From Candidatus Sericytochromatia bacterium (lineage in GTDB: Bacteria > Cyanobacteriota > Sericytochromatia > JACMPN01): a stretch of 10,813 nucleotides of DNA. The stretch covers positions 1 to 10,813 of the forward strand of contig JACMPN010000532.1 in assembly GCA_014377495.1 (NCBI GenBank), read 5' to 3'. The notes below the pieces were generated by a model. That model searched no databases. It saw only the letters and a list, made by a program, of their open reading frames with translations, and was not told where the DNA came from. Both the position numbers and the translations under genes were made by a program. This document shows, one piece after another, positions 5,831 to 10,813 of this stretch; the stretch's first letter is position 1, and each line of letters opens with the position of its first letter.

Positions 5831-6610
5831 TTAGGACGACATCTGCCAGAGATCCGAGATCCGGTCCTGGTAGACACGCATCCGGGCCGCATCCTCGCCA
5901 CCGAGGGCCCGCACCTTTTCCCGCAGGCGCTCAAAGGCGATCAGGAACGGCTTGGCTTCTTCGCGCCAGCCCAGGCGCAAATGCAGGGCGATGACCAGGT
6001 ACAGCAGCTGGTCGACGTTCTTGGGCTCGTGATCACCCGTCTGAAAGACCTGGGCGTATGCCCTGGCTGCTTTTTCGAGGCACTCGCGACTCTCGGTGGA
6101 AGCGAGGGCCTGTTCGGCAAACACATAGCTGTACAAGTGGGCGGTGGCCAATTCGCTCATCGACCGAGGCACCCGGTGCTCGGCTTTGATGGCGGCGGTC
6201 CAGGCAGTCAATCGATAGGCGGCGTAGGCGGCCTTGGAGGAGCGCGGGCGTTGAAAGTCCGCGACCGTCAGGCCCAGCTCATCGATGATCCCCTGCCGGA
6301 CCACGTGGCTGAGCAGCAAGGCCTCCTGGGTATCGTCGCGCAACCGGATGTCGTCACCCCGCTTGGTCGGATCCACCCGGATAAAGCTTTCCCCCTGAGT
6401 CGAGGCATACAGGCAACGGGGGCAGACCGTCGGTGCCATGGGCAGGATGTCGGCATCGGCATGGCCGCGGATGCCGACATAGCTTGGAATCGTCAGGTCG
6501 TCCTGACTGATCGTCTGACACTTGGACTTCAACTTATAGCTCAAGACCGGCTCGGTATAACAGACCGGGCACTTGAGAGGGATCTCATACAAGGGATCCG
6601 CCAACGTCAT
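5831..6610 (-). CDS. DUF2225 zinc-ribbon/TPR-like protein
   Basis: This 259-residue protein fits the DUF2225 family, which has no established biochemical role. Near its N-terminus is C14-x2-C17, then 45 residues on C63-x2-C66 within VCPRCLYAS, a likely zinc site. The rest is helical with TPR-like repeats (about 135-250: AYRLTAWTAAIKAE, LEKAARAYAQVFQ, LYLVIALHLRLG). Two starts are possible. The ATG at 6610 has GGAGG 7 nt upstream and is preferred. The ATG at 6628 has AAGGA 5 nt upstream, overlapping the rhomboid stop codon, and would add six residues. Either makes it the last gene of the stress-protein/rhomboid operon. Its stop lies 2 bp from the J-domain gene stop, tail to tail, with no terminator between. 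A much longer in-frame reading to 7126 would run through the rhomboid gene and is rejected. Confidence 0.9.
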   Translation of the reverse strand: MTLADPLYEIPLKCPVCYTEPVLSYKLKSKCQTISQDDLTIPSYVGIRGHADADILPMAPTVCPRCLYASTQGESFIRVDPTKRGDDIRLRDDTQEALLLSHVVRQGIIDELGLTVADFQRPRSSKAAYAAYRLTAWTAAIKAEHRVPRSMSELATAHLYSYVFAEQALASTESRECLEKAARAYAQVFQTGDHEPKNVDQLLYLVIALHLRLGWREEAKPFLIAFERLREKVRALGGEDAARMRVYQDRISDLWQMSS

Positions 6611-6636
6611 CACATTGCCTCCGCTCATCGGTGTCC

Positions 6637-7308
6637 TTACTCCCGCGTCGGGCGACTGAAGGGGAACACCAGAACCAGCCCGGCGATGAACCCCCCGATG
6701 TGCGCCCACCAGGCGACACCTCCAGTGGCCGTCTCCCGCCCCAGACTCATCAGCCCACTGAAGGCCTGCATGACGAACCAGAGGATCAAATAGACAAAGG
6801 CGGGAATCCGGACCGTCGTGATCAGGAAACCCAACACCACCAATGACAGGATACGGGCTCGCGGGAAGTAGATCATATAGGCGGCGAGTACCCCGGCGAT
6901 CGCGCCGGACGCCCCGAGACTCGGCAGCTGGCTGCCGGGATTGGCCCAGGCATGGGCCACGCTGGCCGTGACGCCACACAGCAGATAGAAGATCAAGAAC
7001 CGGGCATGGCCCATGCGGTCCTCGACGTTGTCCCCGAAAATATGGAGGAACAGCAGGTTGCCGCCCAAATGCAGCCAGCCGCCATGCAGGAACATGTTCG
7101 TCACGAAGGGCAGGATGCCGTCCCACTGGCGGCGCAACGCCAAGGGGACGTCGGCCGCCGGCGTGACAGCAAAGCTGGCCAGAAACCCGGACAGGGCCCG
7201 GTCCGACAACGTGACCATGAACAAAAACATCGCCATGTTAGTGGCGATGAGGAAATAGCAGATGATCGGCGTCTGGCTGTGCGGGATGTCGTCCCGAAGC
7301 GGCAACAC
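6637..7308 (-). CDS. Rhomboid family intramembrane serine protease
   Basis: This is a 223-residue rhomboid that would cut membrane proteins within the bilayer. The start MLPLRDD matches the usual opening of the bacterial GlpG-like subfamily that begins M-I-P-L-R-D-D. About six membrane helices are visible. Conserved features present are His80 and Asn84 (in HLGGN), the loop FGDNVEDRMG (91-100), the catalytic serine Ser134 in GASGA (132-136) and catalytic His203 in WWAHIGG (200-206). The dyad is complete, so it should be active. The start is GTG, 3 bp after the UspA stop. A GAGG lies directly against it, so translation probably depends on coupling to UspA. Its TAA stop overlaps a Shine-Dalgarno-like AAGGA for the next gene. 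The substrate is unknown. Confidence 0.95.
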   Translation of the reverse strand: MLPLRDDIPHSQTPIICYFLIATNMAMFLFMVTLSDRALSGFLASFAVTPAADVPLALRRQWDGILPFVTNMFLHGGWLHLGGNLLFLHIFGDNVEDRMGHARFLIFYLLCGVTASVAHAWANPGSQLPSLGASGAIAGVLAAYMIYFPRARILSLVVLGFLITTVRIPAFVYLILWFVMQAFSGLMSLGRETATGGVAWWAHIGGFIAGLVLVFPFSRPTRE

Positions 7309-7311
7309 CCT

Positions 7312-7755
7312 CTAGGTGCTCAGGCGGGAGCGCCAGGGCACCACCAGCACCGGCACGGACGCGCTCCGGATCAGTGACTCGGCCACGCTCCCGACGAGCA
7401 GATGCTCCAAGGCACCACCACCGTGGGAGCCGATGACGATCACGTCGGCCTTGTCGGCTTCGGCAAATGAGAGGATCAAATCGGCCGGCTTGCCGCTGGC
7501 CGTCCGCCGCTCAAAGGGCACGCCGGCCTCTGCGGCCGCTGCGGCCATCCCATCGAGGACCTGCTGGGCCTCTGCGGACATCTCCTGCTCGGCTTTACCC
7601 CGGTGGATGCCGATCTGGAAAAGCATGCGCTCGTCGCTGACGTAGACGCCGATCAGCCGGGCCCCGGCCAGACGGGCCAGCGCCACAGCATGCGTCGTCG
7701 CCAGAGCTGCCGCCGGCGACCCGTCATTTGGGTGCAGAATCGTCGCATAAGCCAC
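7312..7755 (-). CDS. Universal stress protein, ATP-binding type
   Basis: This 147-residue protein is one UspA domain. It has the opening strand and nucleotide loop ATILHPNDGS (4-13) and the diagnostic ATP-binding pattern G-x2-G-x9-G-S at 109-123 (GSHG...VGS). The terminal strand is VPVLVVP (134-140). Family members bind ATP or AMP and respond to starvation, oxygen shift or DNA damage, working as dimers in the cytosol. The start is GTG, with a strong GGAGG (7762-7766) 6 nt before it. It is the first gene of a probable operon with the rhomboid and DUF2225 genes. It lies 111 bp downstream of hemL on the same strand, so read-through from hemL is possible. Confidence 0.95.
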   Translation of the reverse strand: MAYATILHPNDGSPAAALATTHAVALARLAGARLIGVYVSDERMLFQIGIHRGKAEQEMSAEAQQVLDGMAAAAAEAGVPFERRTASGKPADLILSFAEADKADVIVIGSHGGGALEHLLVGSVAESLIRSASVPVLVVPWRSRLST

Positions 7756-7781
7756 GTGAGACCTCCACCATGCATGGCGCC

Positions 7782-7787
7782 ATCATA
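7782..7787 (-). promoter_or_regulatory. Candidate -10 box for the UspA operon
   Basis: Read on the minus strand, TATGAT (5 of 6 to TATAAT) lies 27 bp upstream of the GTG start, in the gap after hemL. A convincing -35 hexamer at the right spacing is missing. No terminator separates it from hemL. Confidence 0.25.
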
Positions 7788-7866
7788 TCAGAGGGTCTCC
7801 TGGCAAAGGCTCGGCCAATCCTACTGATCTGAGCGCCTGTGAAGGACCAACCGTCTGGCGCCGGGG

Positions 7867-9183
7867 CTAGAGAGCGGCGATCGATGCCTCGGCTGCAGCG
7901 ATCACCGTATCGATCACCGCATCGTCGTGGGCAGTCGAGAGGAACCACGCTTCGTAAGCCGACGGAGGCAGATAGACGCCACGCTCGAGCATGCCGTGGA
8001 AGAACCGGGCGAAGCGGGACGCATCAACGGTCTTGGCCGACGCATAGTCGGTGACGGCCGACGTCGTGAAGAACGGGGTGATCATCGAGCCGACCCGATT
8101 GATCGTCACCGGGATGCCGGCTTTGTCGCAGGCGCTTCGCAAACCCGCCGCCAGCCGGGCACTGGTGCGTTCCAGGCGCTCATACGTGCCGGGCTCCTGT
8201 AATGTCCGCAAGGTCGCCAGCCCCGCCGCCACGGGGATCGGGCTGCCGCTCAGCGTTCCGGCCTGGTACATCGGGCCGGACGGAGCGACCATCTTGAGGA
8301 TGTCCCGTCGGCCGCCATAGGCACCGACCGGCAATCCGCCGCCGATGATCTTGCCCAGGCAGGTCAGGTCGGGCTCGTCGCCGTACATCGTCTGAGCACC
8401 GCCGTAGGCGACCCGGAAACCCGTCATCACTTCGTCGTAGACCAGCAATGCGCCATGCTGGCGGGTCAGGGCCCGCATGGCAGCACGGAAAGCGGGTGTC
8501 GGCGGGACGACGCCCATGTTGCCGGAAACGGGCTCGACGATAACGGCGGCAATCTGCGGACCATGGGCCGCAAAGACGGTTTCCAGGGCTGCGACGTCGT
8601 TGTAGGGCACGCTCAGGGTGCCTGCAGCCATCGCCGCAGGGACACCCGGTGACCCCGGAATGCCGAGGGTGGCGATGCCGGAGCCGGCTTCCGAAAGCAG
8701 GCAGTCCCAATGGCCGTGATAACCCCCGGAGAATTTGACGATCAGCTCACGCCCGGTGAACGCCCGGGCCAAACGCAGACAACTCATCGTCGCCTCGGTG
8801 CCGGAGTTGACGAGGCGGACCATCTCGACGGTGGGCAAAGCACTGACGATCATCTCGGCCAAGTCGCTTTCGGCGTCCGTGGGGGCACCGAAGGCCCAGC
8901 CCCGGCCGGCCTGTTCGATGATCGCCCGGGTGACGACCGGGTGGGCATGGCCCAAAACCATCGGGCCGTATGCACCCACACAGTCGATGTACGGCTTGCC
9001 ATCCATGTCGAAAACGTGGGCACCTTCTGCCCGGCTCATGAACCGGGGTGTGCCGCCGACCCCCTTGAACGCCCGCACGGGGCTGTTCACCCCGCCAGGA
9101 AGGAGGGCGGAGGCACGGGCAAAGGCTGTATCGGAAGACTGACTGGTGGAGATCACTGTGGCAAGGTCCGTAGATGGTGGCAT
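7867..9183 (-). CDS. hemL: Glutamate-1-semialdehyde 2,1-aminomutase
   Basis: This 438-residue PLP enzyme moves the amino group of glutamate-1-semialdehyde to give 5-aminolevulinate, the last C5-pathway step before the common haem/tetrapyrrole route. Its motifs follow the family in order: LLPGGVNSPVRAFKGVGG (27-44), MVLGHAHP (75-82), VNSGTEA (125-131), KFSGGYHGHWD (150-160), YDEVMTGFR (249-257), the PLP-binding Lys278 in LGKIIGGGLPVGAYGG (276-291) and MYQAGTLSGSP (305-315). Length matches the family. Minor departures are AYGPMVLGH where SWGPMILGH is usual, and GSPIPVAAG where GNPLAMAAG is usual. Both keep key residues. The ATG has GGAG 9 nt upstream. The partner hemA (glutamyl-tRNA reductase) is not in the window. 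It is followed on the same strand by the UspA operon. Confidence 0.97.
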   Translation of the reverse strand: MPPSTDLATVISTSQSSDTAFARASALLPGGVNSPVRAFKGVGGTPRFMSRAEGAHVFDMDGKPYIDCVGAYGPMVLGHAHPVVTRAIIEQAGRGWAFGAPTDAESDLAEMIVSALPTVEMVRLVNSGTEATMSCLRLARAFTGRELIVKFSGGYHGHWDCLLSEAGSGIATLGIPGSPGVPAAMAAGTLSVPYNDVAALETVFAAHGPQIAAVIVEPVSGNMGVVPPTPAFRAAMRALTRQHGALLVYDEVMTGFRVAYGGAQTMYGDEPDLTCLGKIIGGGLPVGAYGGRRDILKMVAPSGPMYQAGTLSGSPIPVAAGLATLRTLQEPGTYERLERTSARLAAGLRSACDKAGIPVTINRVGSMITPFFTTSAVTDYASAKTVDASRFARFFHGMLERGVYLPPSAYEAWFLSTAHDDAVIDTVIAAAEASIAAL

Positions 9184-9213
9184 GGGCGGCTACTCCGTTC
9201 GCATGATCGAGCA

Positions 9214-9229
9214 GGCAGTATATCCTGCC
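9214..9229 (-). promoter_or_regulatory. Candidate hemL -10 box within an inverted repeat
   Basis: On the minus strand TATACT (9217-9222; 5 of 6 to TATAAT) lies 34 bp upstream of the hemL ATG. It falls within a GGCAG-6-CTGCC inverted repeat (9214-9218 with 9225-9229), so a regulator there would block it. No good -35 box is seen. The pattern is short and may be chance. Confidence 0.3.
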
Positions 9230-9319
9230 GCGATCCGTTAGGCTGAAAGGGCGTAGCCGAGGCAACCTGCCCCGCCACGGGGGCCGGGCTGGGCGAGGCG
9301 GAAGGGATGGGTCGCAGAG

Positions 9320-9790
9320 ATGCTGGAGACCTTGGCGTTGACCGCCCTGATGGCCCTGTCGCCGTTTTCGCTCAACGCTTCCGATGCCTGGTCCGATCCT
9401 TATGATGATCCGATCGACGGCGACCGGGTGAAGCTGCTGTCACGGGAACTGTCGGCTTCGGTCAAGGACGTCAAGGCCGACCTGAGTCTCAGCCGGTGGG
9501 TGCCGTTTTTCGTCCGCCTGTCCGTCAGCGTCTCGGCCCGCAACCCCGGCCCCACGTGGCTGCGCTTTGTCAGGGTGGACGTGGCTGTCGAGGACGAAGC
9601 CAAGCTCGGCAAGCCGCAATCGACCAGCATGGTCTTCACGGTCATCAAGCCCGGGGAGACGGTCACCCAGGTGAATGACCGACTGTGGGCTCGGGTGACA
9701 CCATACGACCTGCCCCGGATCCGCTACAAAGCGTGGGCGCAGGTCGTCGGCGGCTATCGGCTGACGCCGAAGGTGAAGCCCAAGAAATAG
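9320..9790 (+). CDS. Exported beta-rich hypothetical protein
   Basis: This 156-residue protein has a hydrophobic N-terminal stretch (residues 5-18) ending in possible signal peptidase I sites (LNA at 18-20 or SDA at 21-23). The rest looks like alternating beta strands (48-145) with a basic tail (KVKPKK). It lacks cysteine and catalytic motifs. The n-region is odd: MLET carries an acidic residue and no Lys or Arg. No earlier start exists in frame, because a TAG lies at 9254-9256 and no ATG/GTG/TTG follows it. Shine-Dalgarno support is weak; a GGAAGGG run (9300-9306) is 13 nt away. Its fold could resemble Ig-like or LEA-type beta sandwiches, but I do not recognise the family. It faces the next gene tail to tail, 9 bp apart. 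Confidence 0.75.
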   Translation: MLETLALTALMALSPFSLNASDAWSDPYDDPIDGDRVKLLSRELSASVKDVKADLSLSRWVPFFVRLSVSVSARNPGPTWLRFVRVDVAVEDEAKLGKPQSTSMVFTVIKPGETVTQVNDRLWARVTPYDLPRIRYKAWAQVVGGYRLTPKVKPKK

Positions 9791-9799
9791 GGGCGAGCG

Positions 9800-10078
9800 T
9801 CACCCCGCCAGCAGGGCTGCGACGTCAAAGCTGTCGAGGGATCCGGTCTGGGCCAGTAGGGCAGTCTCGGAACGGGCCCGGATCTCCCACAACGTGCGTT
9901 CCAGGGCGGTCATCGACAGGAAGTCGATCGCCGGCCGCGATGCCCGCAGGGGGAGGTTGAGTTTGATTAATTGCTGCTCGCTGTCGATCGGCGGGGGCAA
10001 CGACGAGGTTTGGTGCCCCCGGCTGTCAGACGGTGACCCGTGGGCGACCCGCATCGACGCCGCAAGTTTGATCTCCAT
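9800..10078 (-). CDS. Short hypothetical protein
   Basis: This 92-residue protein belongs to no family I know. Its N-terminal half is polar and probably disordered (10-35). The C-terminal half (50-90, FLSMTALERTLWEIRARSET and SFDVAALLA) is predicted helical with an amphipathic face. It has no cysteine, signal peptide or membrane helix. Expression signals are the best in the window: AAAGGA (10086-10091, minus strand) 7 nt before the ATG, and a plausible promoter further up. This supports a real gene despite its size. It converges with the exported hypothetical gene, with 9 bp between stops. A role in protein interaction is only a guess. Confidence 0.7.
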   Translation of the reverse strand: MEIKLAASMRVAHGSPSDSRGHQTSSLPPPIDSEQQLIKLNLPLRASRPAIDFLSMTALERTLWEIRARSETALLAQTGSLDSFDVAALLAG

Positions 10079-10108
10079 GGCAGAATCCTTTCTACTGAGA
10101 ACAATCCA

Positions 10109-10136
10109 TTAATAATAATCCTATCACACGGGACAA
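10109..10136 (-). promoter_or_regulatory. Sigma70-like promoter for the 92-residue protein gene
   Basis: On the minus strand TTGTCC (10131-10136; 4 of 6 to TTGACA), 16 bp spacing, then TATTAA (10109-10114; 4 of 6 to TATAAT), set in the most AT-rich stretch nearby. Transcription would start about 20 nt above the ribosome site. A shifted TATTAT with a shorter spacer is an alternative -10. Confidence 0.5.
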
Positions 10137-10223
10137 GCCCGCTCTCGCTGCGGCTTTACGGCTCCCTAACCGCTCCAGCCGGCCGTCACTGCGGACGCCG
10201 AGTCGCCAAGACTACCCAATAAC

Positions 10224-10258
10224 GAGACGCCGAGCTTGCCGACCGGCTCAAACGTCTC
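10224..10258. promoter_or_regulatory. Imperfect inverted repeat upstream of the ferredoxin promoter
   Basis: GAGACG (10224-10229) pairs with CGTCTC (10253-10258). After a small internal loop GAGC (10232-10235) pairs with GCTC (10246-10249). No T run follows on either strand, so a terminator is unlikely. Its place just before the ferredoxin -10 region would suit an operator. The rest of 10137-10223 shows no gene or RNA. Confidence 0.25.
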
Positions 10259-10271
10259 AGGCGGATGCCCG

Positions 10272-10280
10272 TGCTATAGT
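10272..10280 (+). promoter_or_regulatory. Extended -10 promoter for the ferredoxin gene
   Basis: TG-C-TATAGT is an extended -10 element (hexamer 5 of 6 to TATAAT). This type can work without a good -35, and none is seen. Transcription would start near 10287, leaving a leader of about 40 nt before the ATG at 10327. Confidence 0.4.
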
Positions 10281-10326
10281 CAGATTGTCGAGAGTCTGCA
10301 TTGGGTATCGGTTGGAGCCTTTCCGC

Positions 10327-10536
10327 ATGGAAGCCCAGGTCAACAAAGAGACTTGCATCGGTTGCGGGCGGTGTGTGACCACCAGTCCCGAGGTTTTTCG
10401 CATGTTTAAGCGCAAATCCGCCATACGCACGGACGCTGACTACTCTATGACGAACTACGTCGAGATGGCCGCCAAAAACTGCCCTTCCAAATCGATTAGT
10501 GTCAATGTAGTGACTCCAGCAGCTGACCCGGACTGA
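10327..10536 (+). CDS. Single-cluster [4Fe-4S] ferredoxin
   Basis: This 69-residue small ferredoxin is a cytosolic one-electron carrier. Cys10, Cys13 and Cys16 (CIGCGRC) and a distant Cys52 followed by Pro53 supply four ligands for one [4Fe-4S] cluster. This is the layout of Bacillus- and Thermotoga-type monocluster ferredoxins. The fourth cysteine of the first CxxCxxCxxxC set is replaced by Ser20, as is usual when only one cluster is present. GGAG (10314-10317) lies 9 nt before the ATG at 10327. An in-frame TTG at 10285 would add 14 residues but lies upstream of the likely transcription start. Redox partners are not in the window. It ends 5 bp from the converging HD-domain gene. Confidence 0.93.
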   Translation: MEAQVNKETCIGCGRCVTTSPEVFRMFKRKSAIRTDADYSMTNYVEMAAKNCPSKSISVNVVTPAADPD

Positions 10537-10541
10537 TCCCG

Positions 10542-10813
10542 TCAGCAAACCCCGATTTCGGCCCCGAGTTGGACTAGGAACGCGTGCACAAAGCGGATCC
10601 GCTCGGTCGCCATGGCTCGGGCACTCGCCGTGTGCAGTCGTTCCGGAATGTGCAGCAATTTCCTGTAAAAGTGATCGACTCCCCAAGCCTGATCGTCCGG
10701 TTGTCGTTCCTGACAAAACGGATCAGCCGGATCATAAAAGGGCCTACCCATCGCCGAGCATGTGGCAAAACAGCGGGCAATCCCGATGGCCCCGATGGCG
10801 TCAAGGCGGTCGG
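10542..10813 (-). CDS. HD-domain hydrolase, C-terminal part (YpgQ/YedJ-like)
   Basis: The last 90 codons of a minus-strand gene run off the right edge, so start and N-terminal HD pair are not seen. The visible sequence opens with DRLDAIGAIGIARCFA, whose first Asp matches the final metal-binding Asp of the HD-hydrolase signature DADRLDA. It continues with GRPFYDP and HFYRKLLHIPERLHTASARAMA, typical of YpgQ/YedJ proteins (usually GRPLYDP and HFYEKLL...MNT). Members are metal-dependent phosphohydrolases; nucleotide pyrophosphohydrolase activity is recalled for Bacillus YpgQ but the substrate here is unknown. The stop lies 5 bp from the ferredoxin stop. Confidence 0.85.
   Translation of the reverse strand, partial: DRLDAIGAIGIARCFATCSAMGRPFYDPADPFCQERQPDDQAWGVDHFYRKLLHIPERLHTASARAMATERIRFVHAFLVQLGAEIGVC

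Noticed and set aside
5636..6793. 385-codon open frame on the plus strand
   Set aside because: It is antisense to the DUF2225 and rhomboid genes and starts inside the J-domain gene. No motif supports it.
6611..7126. N-terminal extension of the DUF2225 frame to 7126
   Set aside because: The extra codons overlap the rhomboid gene in another frame and do not look like protein of the family. Two good ribosome sites occur near 6618-6638.
10285..10326. TTG start adding 14 residues to the ferredoxin
   Set aside because: The ATG at 10327 has a well-placed GGAG, and the TTG lies at or above the likely transcription start.
10079..10326. 248-bp gap considered for a tRNA or small RNA
   Set aside because: No cloverleaf, T-loop motif or hairpin with a U-tract was found. 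Promoters for the two flanking divergent genes explain the non-coding stretch.

Overview
The window is GC-rich bacterial chromosomal DNA with closely packed genes. It has ten recognisable protein genes (one cut by the right edge) and no tRNA, rRNA, CRISPR array, transposase or integrase. Lineage cannot be fixed from ten genes. A glutamate-1-semialdehyde aminomutase (C5 haem route), a DUF2225 protein, an HD hydrolase of the YpgQ/YedJ type and a small zinc-ribbon protein of the kind seen in Firmicutes-like genomes hint at a GC-rich Terrabacteria-type lineage. That placement is a guess.

Left part (1-3128): a bidirectional intrinsic terminator sits at the left edge. Next comes a large soluble hybrid-sensor histidine kinase (GAF, GAF, PAS, HisKA, HATPase_c) on the minus strand with no response regulator beside it. 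It is transcribed away from a small zinc-ribbon protein on the plus strand. The 174-bp divergent spacer carries two sets of inverted repeats.

Centre-left (3129-5054): a clear terminator ends the zinc-ribbon gene. A leader with several palindromes precedes a 491-residue low-complexity, Gly/Ala/Asn-rich protein of unknown function. It has tandem DY and GQY repeats, an Asn-rich beta-type segment containing a RHIM-like core, repeated 'xPGxAV' helices, and strongly C-ending codon use. This is the least familiar gene here. A 12-bp hairpin follows it.

Centre (5055-7755): a J-domain protein with three CxxC...CxxC zinc ribbons on the plus strand meets, tail to tail with only 2 bp between them, a tight minus-strand operon. 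Its order is a universal stress protein, then a rhomboid intramembrane protease, then a DUF2225 zinc-ribbon/TPR protein. The first two use GTG starts.

Right part (7867-10813): hemL lies on the minus strand upstream of that operon. A secreted or membrane-anchored beta-rich hypothetical protein is divergent from it, preceded by a G-run tract. A short hypothetical gene with a very good promoter and ribosome site points back towards it. A single-cluster [4Fe-4S] ferredoxin on the plus strand ends 5 bp from the 3' end of an HD-domain hydrolase that runs off the right edge.

Functionally this is mostly housekeeping (haem precursor synthesis, stress response, membrane proteolysis, electron transfer, signalling). 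The 491-aa protein and the J-domain/zinc-ribbon protein are the ones most worth a second look.
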